Assembly (NCBI GenBank): GCA_963716095.1 | Contig: CAVQSV010000006.1 | Location: 1 to 64,000 of the forward strand | DNA: 64,000 bases | Source: Sva-07 sp963716095 | GTDB lineage: Bacteria > Actinomycetota > Acidimicrobiia > Acidimicrobiales > Ilumatobacteraceae | Reading direction: 5' to 3' | In this document: positions 27,401 to 35,536 of the stretch, one piece after another | Position numbering within the stretch: position 1 is the stretch's first letter | How the letters are laid out: each line of letters begins with the position of its first letter | Program-made: the position numbers and the translations under genes | Notes under the pieces: generated by a model | The model's database searches: none | The model's input: the letters and a program-made list of their open reading frames with translations, nothing else | What the model was told of the DNA's origin: nothing

Positions 27401-27952
27401 GAGCGATTCCGCTCGGTGGTTGCCGAGGCTCGAGCAGCGGAACGGTCGAGTGGCGTCGCCTCGACGCGTTACACCGAGGCGGTTGCCCGCAATCTCCACA
27501 AGTTGATGGCCTACAAGGACGAGTACGAGGTGGCCCGCCTCTTGCTCGACGACGCTGCAGCCGACGGCTACGCCGCAGTCGGTGGGCCCGGCACGACGGT
27601 CACCTATCTCCTGCATCCGCCGATGCTGCGCTCGCTCGGGCTCGACCGGAAGCTGAAGCTCCAACGGTCGGCGATTCCGGCGCTGCGCACATTGCGCGCC
27701 ACACGGCGCATCCGTGGCACGTTTGCGGATCCGTTCCGGTGGGCGAAGGTGCGCCGGGTCGAGCGGGCCATGATCCCCGAGTTCGTCGACGCGCTCACCA
27801 TCGTGAACCGCCGTCTGAGCTCGGACACCCACGACGAGTCGGTCGCCATCGCCTCGCTGCCCGATCAGGTACGCGGCTACGAGGACCTCAAACTCCGCCG
27901 TGCCGCGGTCTATCGCTCCCAACTGGCCCAGCGCCTCCCCCAGAAGCGATGA
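24494..27952 (+). CDS. Indolepyruvate ferredoxin oxidoreductase family protein (fused subunits)
   Basis: A single 1,152-residue chain, as found in aerobes that fuse IorA and IorB. Seen in order: an N-terminal domain ('TTAAFASGYQGSPVGTF', 'PAVNEELAASAV'), a TPP-binding domain at about 430-600 ('CSGCPHNRST', 'GGGIGCHAMVAMM'), a cysteine cluster CEGCGDCGDKSNC near 645, a gamma-type domain ('TGIGGTGVVTVSQVLGTAAM', ~735) and a C-terminal helical DUF6537-like segment ('KLMAYKDEYEVARLL'). The family oxidatively decarboxylates aryl- or branched 2-oxo acids to acyl-CoA, reducing ferredoxin. GGGAGG lies 5 bp before the ATG. The stop codon TGA lies inside a family B repeat. Confidence 0.9.
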   Translation: MSIDEIRGAGAPRPYELADRFRLEDGTVFLSGVQAVARLAIDQLRHDRRLGLTTAAFASGYQGSPVGTFTEELRRASATVPDLPIVVQPAVNEELAASAVMGSQLAMTLDDARYDGVVGVWYGKGPGFDRSSDAIRHAVFSGTSMHGGVVAVVGDDPAAKSSTLPSSSDATMVDLHMPILFPGDVQEALDLSRHAVALSRSCGLWAGLKLVTAVADGTGTVDVHPDRVRASSPVIDVDGQPFHPHPNGRLLTPYTIDMEREFQEVRWPLARRYGVENGLNRLATRTSDDWIGIAASGHTFHEVREALRVLGFARDDDLRSAGIRLFQLLMPVPLDPAQAREFADGLDEVIVVEEKNPTLEGLLKGAFYDGAHHPRVVGRRDERGELLIHGHGTLDVDELLAPLHARLSARLADRLRPLDELVEPQRTRIPLTVNRAPFYCSGCPHNRSTRAEPGTLVGGGIGCHAMVAMMDPDRVGDIVGLTCMGGEGAQWIGMAPFVGRQHLVQNLGDGTFFHSGSLAVRAAVAAGVDITYKLLYNGTVAMTGGQDPEGQMSVPDLAAMLLLEGVARVIVTSDDPHRHPAGSFPAEVDVWDRSRFDDAQQRLAGISGVTVHIHDQACAAENRRGRARGTITTPGFRVVINERVCEGCGDCGDKSNCLSVQPVDTPYGRKTRIHQGSCNFDFSCLEGDCPSFATVTIDPELRTDAARPAPPTPPSDLPPPTPALVDADDFTVRLTGIGGTGVVTVSQVLGTAAMLAGQRVRGLDQTGLSQKAGPVVSDLRITRGDTAVSNHANISGVDCLLAFDLLVGASDSNLVGVRADRTVVIASTDAVPTGQMVTHPDIAPPASAVLIERVSMVSRPDQNRFADAAGLADALLGSPTAANILLLGAAVQAGAVPVAAEAIEEAITLNGVAVATNLAAFRWGRAWTADHHAVERAAGFATPVGPESIDELVDRLADDLVDYQSTDYAERFRSVVAEARAAERSSGVASTRYTEAVARNLHKLMAYKDEYEVARLLLDDAAADGYAAVGGPGTTVTYLLHPPMLRSLGLDRKLKLQRSAIPALRTLRATRRIRGTFADPFRWAKVRRVERAMIPEFVDALTIVNRRLSSDTHDESVAIASLPDQVRGYEDLKLRRAAVYRSQLAQRLPQKR

Positions 27953-28048
27953 GCGAACGAACCACATGACGGCGCTTCGCTCATCGCCCGAGAACCGGAC
28001 GCCCGAGCGATGAGCGAACGAACCAAATGGCGGCGTTTCGCTCATAGC
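27946..28048. repeat. Palindrome family B, paired units (27946-27987 and 28007-28048)
   Basis: Two direct 42-bp units 61 bp apart (19-bp spacer). Each begins GCGATGAGCGAACGAACC; the first ends TTCGCTCATCGC and the second TTCGCTCATAGC. The TGA of the preceding oxidoreductase gene (27950-27952) is part of the first unit. The pair at 50949-51051 has the same 61-bp offset. Confidence 0.9.
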
Positions 28049-28059
28049 CTCCAGCGACC

Positions 28060-29173
28060 ATGAGTATCGGCACGATTGCACTTCTGATCGCCGGGCTCGT
28101 CGGGCTGGTGGCTGGGGCCGAGGCACTCGTGCGCGGCGCCGCCCGCCTCGCTGCCCGCACCGGCATGTCGAGCGTGGTGATCGGCCTCACGGTCGTCGCC
28201 TTCGGCACCAGTGCGCCCGAACTCGCCGTCAGCGTCGGCGACGCATTGCGCGGTGGTCCCGAGGCAGGGTCGATCGCCATCGGCAATGTCGTCGGCTCGA
28301 ACATCGCCAACATCCTGTTGGTGCTCGGCGCGGCGTCAGCCGTCGGCGGCGCACTGTTCGTCGCTCAGCGCATCGTGCGCCTCGACGTCCCGATCATGAT
28401 CGGCGCCTCGGTCCTGCTCCTCGTGTTCGTGTTGAACGAGAAGTTGGGCCGCATCGAGGGCGTCGTGCTGCTCACGTTGCTCGCGGTGTATCTCACCTGG
28501 ACGGTGATCTCGGCCACACGAGGCTCGGCGCCCGGCATCGTCACCGAGTACGAGGATGCGCTCGATCCCGAGGCACTGGCGAAGGCATCGGTGTTGTCCG
28601 ACATCGGCTTCCTCATCCTCGGACTGGTGCTCCTCGTGTTCGGCTCGCAAGCCTTGGTCAACTCGGCCAGCGACATCGCCGCCGATCTGGGGGTCAGCGA
28701 CCTGGTGATCGGTCTGACCGTGGTGGCCATCGGCACCTCGCTGCCCGAGGTGGCCACGTCGGTGCTCGCAGCGTTCCGCGGCCAGCGCGACCTCGCCGTC
28801 GGCAACGCCATCGGTTCGAACCTGTTCAACCTGTTGGCCGTGCTCGGCGTCACGGCGGTCGTCTCTCCGAACGCGATTCCCGTGGCCGCCGAGCGCGGTG
28901 CAGGTGGACATCCCCGTGATGGTTGCCGTGGCCGTCGCCTGCCTTCCGATCTTCGCGAACGGCTACGTCCTCAACCGCTGGGAGGGCATTGCATTTCTGG
29001 TGGCCTACGCGGGGTACCTCACCTGGGTGGTGCTCGATGCCACCGAAAACGTCTCGCGCGACACCTACGGCGACGTGGTGTTGTTCTTCGTGGTGCCGAT
29101 CATCACGATCACGATCGCCACCCTCTGGTACCGGGGACGCGCAAACGGGCCCCGGCAGAACTTCGCTGAGTAG
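28060..29173 (+). CDS. Ca2+/cation antiporter, YrbG-like (apparent frameshift)
   Basis: About 370 residues when repaired, with around ten membrane helices. The two inverted alpha-repeats of the CaCA superfamily are clear: 'VVAFGTSAPELAVSV' near residue 50 and 'VVAIGTSLPEVATSV' near 230, each with the ion-binding acidic residue. It should exchange Ca2+ or another cation for Na+ or H+. The frame breaks near 28893 in 'gagcgcggtgc'. One extra base there separates IPVAAER from VQVDIPVMVAVAVACLP, and the last 90 residues resume in frame to 29173. Confidence 0.85.
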
Positions 29174-29176
29174 CGA

Positions 29177-29927
29177 TCAGAGGTGGGCCTGGCGTGCCAC
29201 CAACGCCGCACCCACGATCCCCGCGTTGTTCGCCATCGCCGCCGGCACGGTCGGCGTGTCGATCGAGATTCGCGGCAGCCACTTCTCGGCCGACTTCGAT
29301 GCACCTCCACCGATGATGAAGAGATCGGGCGAGAACAGCATCTCGAGGTGACGCAAGTAGCGCTCGGCCCGCGGCGCCCACTGCTTCCAACTGATGCCAT
29401 CGCGCTCTCGTGCGCTGGCTGCAGCATGCACCTCGGCGTCGCGGCCATCGAGTTCGAGATGGCCGAGTTCGGTGTTCGGAACCAACGTTCCGTCGACGAA
29501 GAGACCCGACCCGATACCGGTGCCGAACGTGAGGACGAGTACGACGCCGTCGAACGTCGCGACCCGCCCCCCATCGCATCTCGGCGAGCCCGGCGGCGTC
29601 TGCATCGTTGACCATCGCGACGTCGACGCCGCAGGCCTCGGTGAACACTGCGTCAGCGTCGACGCCAACCCAACTCGGGTCGATGTTCGCCGCCGAATGG
29701 ACGACTCCGTGATGCACGATGCCGGGGAAACCGACCCCGATCGAACCCGTCCAGCCGTGGCTGCGGACGAGGTCGGTGGCCACTGCGGCCATCGCCCGCG
29801 GGGTCGCCGGCTTCGGGGTGGGGATGCGAAAGCGTTCAGACGCCAGCTCCCCCGTGGCGAGGTCGACGATCGCGGCCTTCATGCCCGACCCACCGATGTC
29901 GACACCGAATCCGAGCTGGTCGGTCAC
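29177..29927 (-). CDS. ppgK: ROK-family kinase, polyphosphate-glucokinase-like (apparent frameshift)
   Basis: About 249 residues when repaired. The phosphate-1 motif 'FGVDIGGSGMKAAIVD' is followed by 'IGVGFPGIVHHGVVHSAANID' in overlapping blocks, 'MVNDADAAGLAEMRWG', 'VLVLTFGTGIGSGLFVDG' and 'ELGHLELDG'. This set and the length fit actinobacterial polyphosphate/ATP glucokinases (PPGK). The frame breaks near 29570 at a run of six G; five G would restore it. GTG at 29927 overlaps the preceding acyl-CoA dehydrogenase stop (GTGA). Product glucose-6-phosphate would feed the pgi and pgl genes at 6-8 kb. Confidence 0.82.
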
Positions 29928-31150
29928 GGCCGCTGCTGGCGGGCTTCGGACCAGCTGAGGCCCTGCTCGAGGTTGGGCTCGCGCGGCAGCCCGAGAACGA
30001 ACTCGCCCACGATGTTGCGTTGCACGGCGAACGTGCCGCCGCCGAGCGTGAGTGCTGGGCTGAACAGATACCCGTAGTGCCAGACCGGCTCGACGTCGGC
30101 GAACTCGCCCAACCGGAGCTTGTTCTCGGTCGGGCCGCTCTGCGATGCCGCATCGATTGCGCCGACCGGCCCTGACCCGGTGAGCATTCCGCTGGCTCCG
30201 GCGACCGCCTTGGCCAATGCCATCACGTGCTGGCCGTGCTCGTCGGCCATGATCTTCTGAATCGACGCCTCGGGCCCGGGGGTCTTGCCCTTGAGGCGGG
30301 CGCTCAGGCTGCGCATCCGGTTGAGGTGCAACAGCTTGGCTTCGATGTGCAGCGTGGCAGCCTGGTCTCGCAGCACCGGATCGGTGAGACCACCGTTGCG
30401 GCGGATCAACTCGATCAGGTCGTCGGCGGACGGGCCGACGCCCCACAGCGAACCTGCCGACGACAGCGACACCCGCTCGTTCGACAGCGTGACCTTCGCG
30501 AGACGCCACCCGTCACCTTCCTCGCCGACGCGCAGCGATGCCGGAATGCGCACGTTGTCGAAGAACACCTGGTTGAACGAATGGGCCGTGGTCATGTCGA
30601 CGATCGGACTCATCGAGATGCCGGGCAGATCCATCGGGCAGATGAAGTACGAGATGCCCTTGTGCTTGGGCTGATCGGGGTCGGTGCGGGCGATCAGGAT
30701 TCCGAACTGCGAATGATGCGCCCCACTCGACCAGATCTTCGAGCCGTTGACGACGTACTCGTCACCATCCCTCACCGCCCGGGTGGCCAGGTTGGCGAGG
30801 TCGGAGCCGGCATCGGGTTCGGAGAACAACTGGCTCCAGATCTCCTCGCCGCTGAAGATCTTCGGCAGGAAGCGCTGATGCTGTTCGGGGGTGCCGGCGA
30901 GGAAGATCGTCGGTGCCGCCCAGCCGATGCCGATGTGGTTGCCGGGTCGGCTGATTCCAGCTCGTGCGAGTTCGTCGTCGATGACCAGTTGGTCGATCGG
31001 GTCGGCTTCGAGCCCCCACGGCTTGGGCCAGTGCGGCACGACGTAGCCGGCCTCGGCGAGCTGGCGGCCGGTGGGACTCGGATTGTCGGCCACCCAGTCG
31101 CGCACCAGTTGCCGTGTCGGGTGATCGTCGGGTGGCAGGTCGAAGTCCAT
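29924..31150 (-). CDS. Acyl-CoA dehydrogenase (FadE-like)
   Basis: 408 residues of the FAD-dependent ACAD superfamily. 'EEIWSQLFSEPDAGSDLANLATRAVRDGDEYVVNGSKIWSSGAH', read in overlapping parts, is the FAD and substrate core. It is followed by 'QVFFDNVRIPASLRVGEEGDGW' in parts and a C-terminal helical bundle ending 'GGGTFAVQRNIVGEFVLGLPRE'. It likely introduces a trans-2 double bond in an acyl-CoA or a steroid side-chain CoA. ATG at 31150 is preferred over TTG at 31159. Four-base overlap with the ROK gene downstream, though no pathway link is obvious. Confidence 0.9.
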   Translation of the reverse strand: MDFDLPPDDHPTRQLVRDWVADNPSPTGRQLAEAGYVVPHWPKPWGLEADPIDQLVIDDELARAGISRPGNHIGIGWAAPTIFLAGTPEQHQRFLPKIFSGEEIWSQLFSEPDAGSDLANLATRAVRDGDEYVVNGSKIWSSGAHHSQFGILIARTDPDQPKHKGISYFICPMDLPGISMSPIVDMTTAHSFNQVFFDNVRIPASLRVGEEGDGWRLAKVTLSNERVSLSSAGSLWGVGPSADDLIELIRRNGGLTDPVLRDQAATLHIEAKLLHLNRMRSLSARLKGKTPGPEASIQKIMADEHGQHVMALAKAVAGASGMLTGSGPVGAIDAASQSGPTENKLRLGEFADVEPVWHYGYLFSPALTLGGGTFAVQRNIVGEFVLGLPREPNLEQGLSWSEARQQRP

Positions 31151-31208
31151 CGCCGCCAAGTCTTGCCGCTGAGCGCCGCCTCCTCAGACTCGTGACTCGA
31201 CCCCCACC

Positions 31209-31333
31209 CCGAAACTTGCGCACGAGTCGGTCGCTGCCGGGCAATTCCGCGCACGTTTCGTCTTGGTGGGCGACGTCGAACCGAACTGTGCGCGGAATCG
31301 CCCGCGGGCGACGCCCTCGTGCGCAAATTTCGG
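31209..31333. repeat. Palindromic repeat family C, paired units (copy 2)
   Basis: Units at about 31209-31260 and 31281-31333 with a 20-bp spacer, each with CCGAA...GCGCAC and GCGCA...TTTCG ends. Here the two units also pair with each other: CTTGCGCACGAG (unit 1) matches CTCGTGCGCAAAT (unit 2), and the inner ends also match. The whole element could therefore fold as one long hairpin. Confidence 0.85.
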
Positions 31334-31379
31334 AATCGGGGTGGGCGGTCGGGGTCGCGCTCGCCCCCGTGTGCGGCCC

Positions 31380-33086
31380 CTACTTGTTGGCGGGCGTGCG
31401 CTTCTTCGCTGCCGCTGACTTCTTCGCGAGCGTGCGCTTCTTCGCTGCTGGCCTGCTTCGCCGGCGCCCGCTTCTTCAGTGCTGCCTTCTTCGCTGGCGC
31501 CTGCTTCTTCGCTGGCGCCTGCTTCTTGGCTGGCGCCTGCTTCTTGGCTGCTGCGCGCTTCGTCGCGGACGAAGCGCTGGCGTTGCCGCGACGCATGGCC
31601 GGTGGCGGCTGCGCCTCGAACCATTCTGCGCCCGTCGCTTCGAACAGCACCGCGATCTCGTCGATGTGCAGGTCGACGAGATCCCACAGGTCGGGCACCA
31701 ACTCGCGGTCGGCGATCAGCCCGAAGTCGAGCCGGTCGAGATAGCTGTGCACGGTGATGTTCAACCCCATGTCGTCGGCGATCGTCGACACCGGGATGTA
31801 GTTCGTCATCTTCGCCCCGCGAAGTACAGGGCGTCGCGCGGGCCGGGAACGTTCGAGATGACGACGTTCACCGGCAGGTTCATCCGATCGGCGAGACGGA
31901 GGCGTGACTGCAACCGCATCGCCGCGGTTGCCGCGAGCGGCGGCGCCACCTGTGCGAGTTCGGCGATGTCCTCGGCGGGCAGGACGTCCATCTGGAGCTT
32001 GGCCTCCTGCATCGCTTCGTGGCAGCGGCGCAGACGTTCGAGTGGGTCATCGCAGTTGGTGGGCAGGTCGGCGATGATCCCGCCGACGCGATTGGTCCAC
32101 GGGTCCTCCTCCTCACCGGTACGGATCGACACCGGCACCATCGCTCGCAACGGCGCCTCGGGCAGCGCGTCGTGGCGCAGCAGGTATTCGCGCAGCGCGC
32201 CCGTGCAGATCGCCATGACGATGTCGTTGACCGTGCAACCGCTGGCGTCCTTCAGCGCCTTGATGTTGCCCAGGGCCGTCGACCGCATCGCAAACCGTCG
32301 ATGCGGAGTGACCGAGCGGTTGAACGGCGTGGGCGGCGCCGGCGACAGCGGGATGCGCACCCGGTGCACCGGCTCCGGCGTGTCGACCGCGCCCCCGATG
32401 GCCACCGACTTCAGCGCGTCACGCGCCTGGGCTGCCACCGCCGACACGCTGTCGACGCCGGCGGCCTCGGCGAGGTTTCGCAGCATGCGCAGCGACAGCC
32501 GCATGCCCTTGACCGGGTTCGCTGCCAGATTGCGCATGGTGCGTTCGAGCAGGTCGCGATCGGAGGGGACCTCCTCGCCGACCCAGTCGACGTGGTCCGG
32601 CATCGGCGTGTTGGGTGTCGGATCGGTGAGCATGCCGAGCAGCAACACACCCGAGGCTCCGTCGATGGTGGCGTGATGGGTCTTGGTGAGCATCGCCCAT
32701 CGACCGTCGGCCAACCCTTCGATCACGTACGCCTCCCAGAGCGGGCGGCTGCGATCCATCCGGCGACCGACGATTCGCGCCACTTGTTCGGCCAACTGGT
32801 CGGCGCCACCCGGCGGTGCGAGCCCGAGGTGGCGGACGTGGAAGTTGAGGTCGAAGTCCGGGTCGTCGATCCAGTACGGATGGTCGAGCTTGAACGGCAC
32901 CTCGACGAGCCGGCGGCGCATCGGCTCGAGCCGCCCGAGCAGCGCGTCGAAGCGTTCGTACGCGGCCTGGTACGGATCGAAGTCGCCGTCCGGTCGCTCG
33001 TAGATCGCCAGACCGTTCACGTGACCGTACGTGTTGGGCGTTTCCATGTAGAGGAAACTTGCGTCGAGACCGGACAGTTGTTTCAC
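31380..33086 (-). CDS. Wax ester synthase/diacylglycerol acyltransferase 1 with Lys/Ala tail (two apparent frameshifts)
   Basis: About 568 residues when repaired. The WS/DGAT start 'KQLSGLDASFLYMETPN', active-site 'TKTHHATIDGASG' (HHxxxDG), 'GCTVNDIVMAICTGALR' and 'NVVISNVPGPRDALYFAG' are present. The C-terminal block 'MTNYIPVSTIADDMGLNITVHSYLD' is in another frame, joined if one G is added to the run near 31814. Beyond it lies an unusual basic tail of 'AKKQAP'-type repeats; a second shift near 31448 leads to 'AAKKRTLAKK' and a stop at 31382-31380. The enzyme makes storage wax esters or triacylglycerol from acyl-CoA. GTG start. Confidence 0.85.
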
Positions 33087-33197
33087 GTCAGGCAGTCTCG
33101 CGCTGACGCTGCTCGAAAGACACCCTCGGACGACATCGCTGGCAGTCTCGCCACCGGTGTACCGTCTCGTCCATGGCGCCGAGCCCCCACCACCCAT

Positions 33198-33226
33198 GGT
33201 TCCCAGTGCCCTGGGCACGGGGAACC
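33198..33226. repeat. Palindrome family D, copy 1
   Basis: GGTTCCCAGTGCCC, a central T, then GGGCACGGGGAACC: 14-base arms with one mismatch. It lies in the 156-bp gap between the two divergent WS/DGAT genes, ending 16 bp before the second start, where it could affect expression. A longer perfect copy is at 62965-62999. Confidence 0.82.
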
Positions 33227-33242
33227 GGGGGAACCAGGAGAG

Positions 33243-34688
33243 ATGGCAGACGGCATGGGTGAGTTGCACTACGACGAGTGGATGAGCGAGAGCGACTCGG
33301 TGCTGTGGCACATCGAACGCGATCCACTCCTGCGGTCCACGATCACCAGTGTCTGGTTCCTCGACTCGGCGCCGGATCACGCTCGCATGGACGCCGTCGT
33401 CGACCGGATGGTTGCGGAGGTCCCTCGCCTGCATCAACGCGTCGTCGACGAGCAACCGGGTGTTGCGACGCCGCGTTGGGCCGACGATCCGCAACTCGAC
33501 GTCGACTACCACTACAGCTGGGCCCGGCTGCCCGGCCGGCCGAGTGAGTCGCCGCGACGTTCTCGGACTACGCGCAACGCGCTGGCGCCCGCGCCTTCGA
33601 CAAGGACCGCCCACTCTGGGAACTGGTCGTCGTCGAAGGCCTGCCCGGCAAGCGAGCTGCGTTCATCATGAAGGTGCACCACGCCATCGCCGACGGCCTC
33701 GGCATGGTGCAGTTGCTGTCACACATGGTCGACATCGAGCGCGACGCCGAGGCCGGCGCTCGACGAAGTCACACCGGTTGCGCCCGAGATCGCCGATCGG
33801 CTCCGCGTCGAAGCGCCCGTGTGGGCCATTCCCGGTGCACGATCGGTCGCCCACCGAATCGCGTCCGAGGCCAAGACCGGCGCCCGCCTCGGCAAGGCAT
33901 CACTGAAGACCGCCACCGATCTGCTCCGCGACCCACGCGGCACCATCGAGCAACTCGGTCGCACCACCGGGTCGATCGCTCGCGTCGTCAAGCCGGCCAC
34001 CACACCGCTGAGCACCGTGATGCACGACCGGTCGATCAACACGCACTTCGAGGCGGTGTCGGTTCCGTTCTCGGCGTTCAAGGCCGCCGCTCGGGCCGCC
34101 GACGGCACCCTCAACGACGTGTTCGTGGCCGTCACACTCGATGCACTCGAGCGGTTTCACGACGCAGCCGGGCGGCCATGCCGCGAGGTTCGGATGAACA
34201 TGCCGATCAGCGTCCGAGGTGGTGAGGGAGCGAACAACTTCGACAATCAGTTCGTGCCTGCCCGCATGGTGTTGCCGCTCAGCGAGGCCGAGCCCGTGGA
34301 ACGCATCGGCGAAGTCAGGGAGTTGCTGCGTGCAGCCCGCGCCGAACCGGCACTGCCCCACGTGAACGACATCTCCGGCGTGATCGGCCGCTTCGGGCCG
34401 AGCGCCGCGGTGTCGATTCTCGGAGCGATGCTCAAAGGCGTCGACATCACCACCTCGAACGTCCCCGGCCCACCGTTTCCGGTCTTCATGGCCGGCTCGC
34501 GCGTCGAGGAGTTCTATGCGTTCGGTCCGCTCGCCGGCGCGGCGATCAACATCACCCTGTTCAGCTATGACGGCACCGTGCATCTCGGAGTGAACAGCGA
34601 CCGCGCCGCGGTCGGCGACCACGAGTTGTTCGCCCGATGCTTGCGGGCCTCCATCGATGACGCCGTCTCGGTGGGCCAGTCGGCGTGA
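33243..34688 (+). CDS. Wax ester synthase/diacylglycerol acyltransferase 2 (two apparent frameshifts)
   Basis: About 480 residues when repaired. It starts 'MADGMGELHYDEWMSESDSV' after AGGAG. The first shift near 33551 leads to 'FSDYAQRAGARAFDKDRPLWELVVVEG' in parts and the active site 'MKVHHAIADGLGM' (HHxxxDG). A second near 33751 leads to 'EVTPVAPEIADRL'. The remainder to 34688 is intact, with 'TLNDVFVAVTLDALERF', 'FDNQFVPARMVLP' and 'ITTSNVPGPPFPVFMAG'. Both shifts are single extra bases in GC-rich runs. It is a divergent paralogue of the gene at 31.4-33.1 kb and is followed by DUF202 genes with overlapping ends. Confidence 0.84.
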
Positions 34689-35053
34689 CCTTGCGCGAGC
34701 GGGTCCTGCCGCCCGACCCACGCCGGGTCGGCAGCGAACCCGATTACCGATTCACGCTCGCCAACGAGCGCACCTTCCTCGCCTGGATTCGCACCGCGCT
34801 GGCGCTCGCCGCCGGTGGTCTGGCTGCGGTCAGCCTGCTCGACGAAGTCGCGCTCGGTGAGACGCTCGGCATCTTGCTGCTCACACTCAGCTTTCTCACC
34901 GCAGCGAGCGCGTATCGGCGCTGGGCGCTCAACGAGCGGGCGATGCGCCTCAACGAACCGATGCCGAAGTCGCGTCTGCCGATGATGATGGCGATCGGCA
35001 CGGCGGTCGTGGCGGTGGTGGCGGCGGTGATCCTCGTGGTCGACCGGGCGTGA
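34685..35053 (+). CDS. DUF202 membrane protein
   Basis: 122 residues. The DUF202 signature 'TLANERTFLAWIRTALALAAGG' is followed by two more hydrophobic segments ('LGILLLTLSFLTAAS', 'IGTAVVAVVAAVILVV'). The role is unknown; related proteins resemble the membrane part of YidH. GTG at 34685 overlaps the WS/DGAT stop by four bases (GTGA) and the gene overlaps the next DUF202 gene in the same way, so the three are coupled. Confidence 0.85.
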   Translation: MTLRERVLPPDPRRVGSEPDYRFTLANERTFLAWIRTALALAAGGLAAVSLLDEVALGETLGILLLTLSFLTAASAYRRWALNERAMRLNEPMPKSRLPMMMAIGTAVVAVVAAVILVVDRA

Positions 35054-35397
35054 GCGACCGTCGGCCCGTCGAGGTGTTCGACGCCGGCCTGCAGCATGAA
35101 CGCACGTCGCTTGCGTGGGAGCGAACAGCCATCTCGATGATGGTGGCGGGACTGGTGCTGAGCCGGTTCGCTGCCACCGAGGCGTTCTGGTTGCTCGCTG
35201 CCGGCGGCATGTTGCAGGTGGTGTTCGGCGCTGCGCTGCTGGTGTGGTCCGGGGTGCACTACGAGGATCTCCACGGCACGCTGCGACGCGGTGCCGACGT
35301 GGTCCACCCGTCGGCCACTCGCTGGGTCGGCATCGCCACCATCGCCGGGACCGGCGCCGGTCTCGTCGCCGCGGTCACCGTCGTCATCGCGCGCTGA
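35050..35397 (+). CDS. DUF202 membrane protein (second copy)
   Basis: 115 residues with 'LQHERTSLAWERTAISMMVAG', the DUF202 core, and three hydrophobic segments. DUF202 proteins often occur as adjacent pairs, as here, which suggests a hetero-oligomer. GTG at 35050 overlaps the previous stop (GTGA). Downstream lies a 139-bp gap containing a short GGACC/GGTCC palindrome and no other feature I can name. Confidence 0.83.
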   Translation: MSDRRPVEVFDAGLQHERTSLAWERTAISMMVAGLVLSRFAATEAFWLLAAGGMLQVVFGAALLVWSGVHYEDLHGTLRRGADVVHPSATRWVGIATIAGTGAGLVAAVTVVIAR

Positions 35398-35536
35398 GCG
35401 GTCCACGCCCGGCTGAGACGGCCGGCGGAACGGGACCTTGGTCCATGGTGTCGAGCACCCACCCAGCGCACGATGGGGGAACAGCAGATACCCGCGGCGG
35501 TATGGGCGGGTGTCGTTCTCAAGGACGGGAGTGGAC

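Noticed and set aside
27946..28048. Two near-identical repeats 61 bp apart that could suggest a mini CRISPR array
   Set aside because: Only two units at each site, the units are internally palindromic with 12-base arms, the 19-bp spacer is too short, and no cas genes are present.
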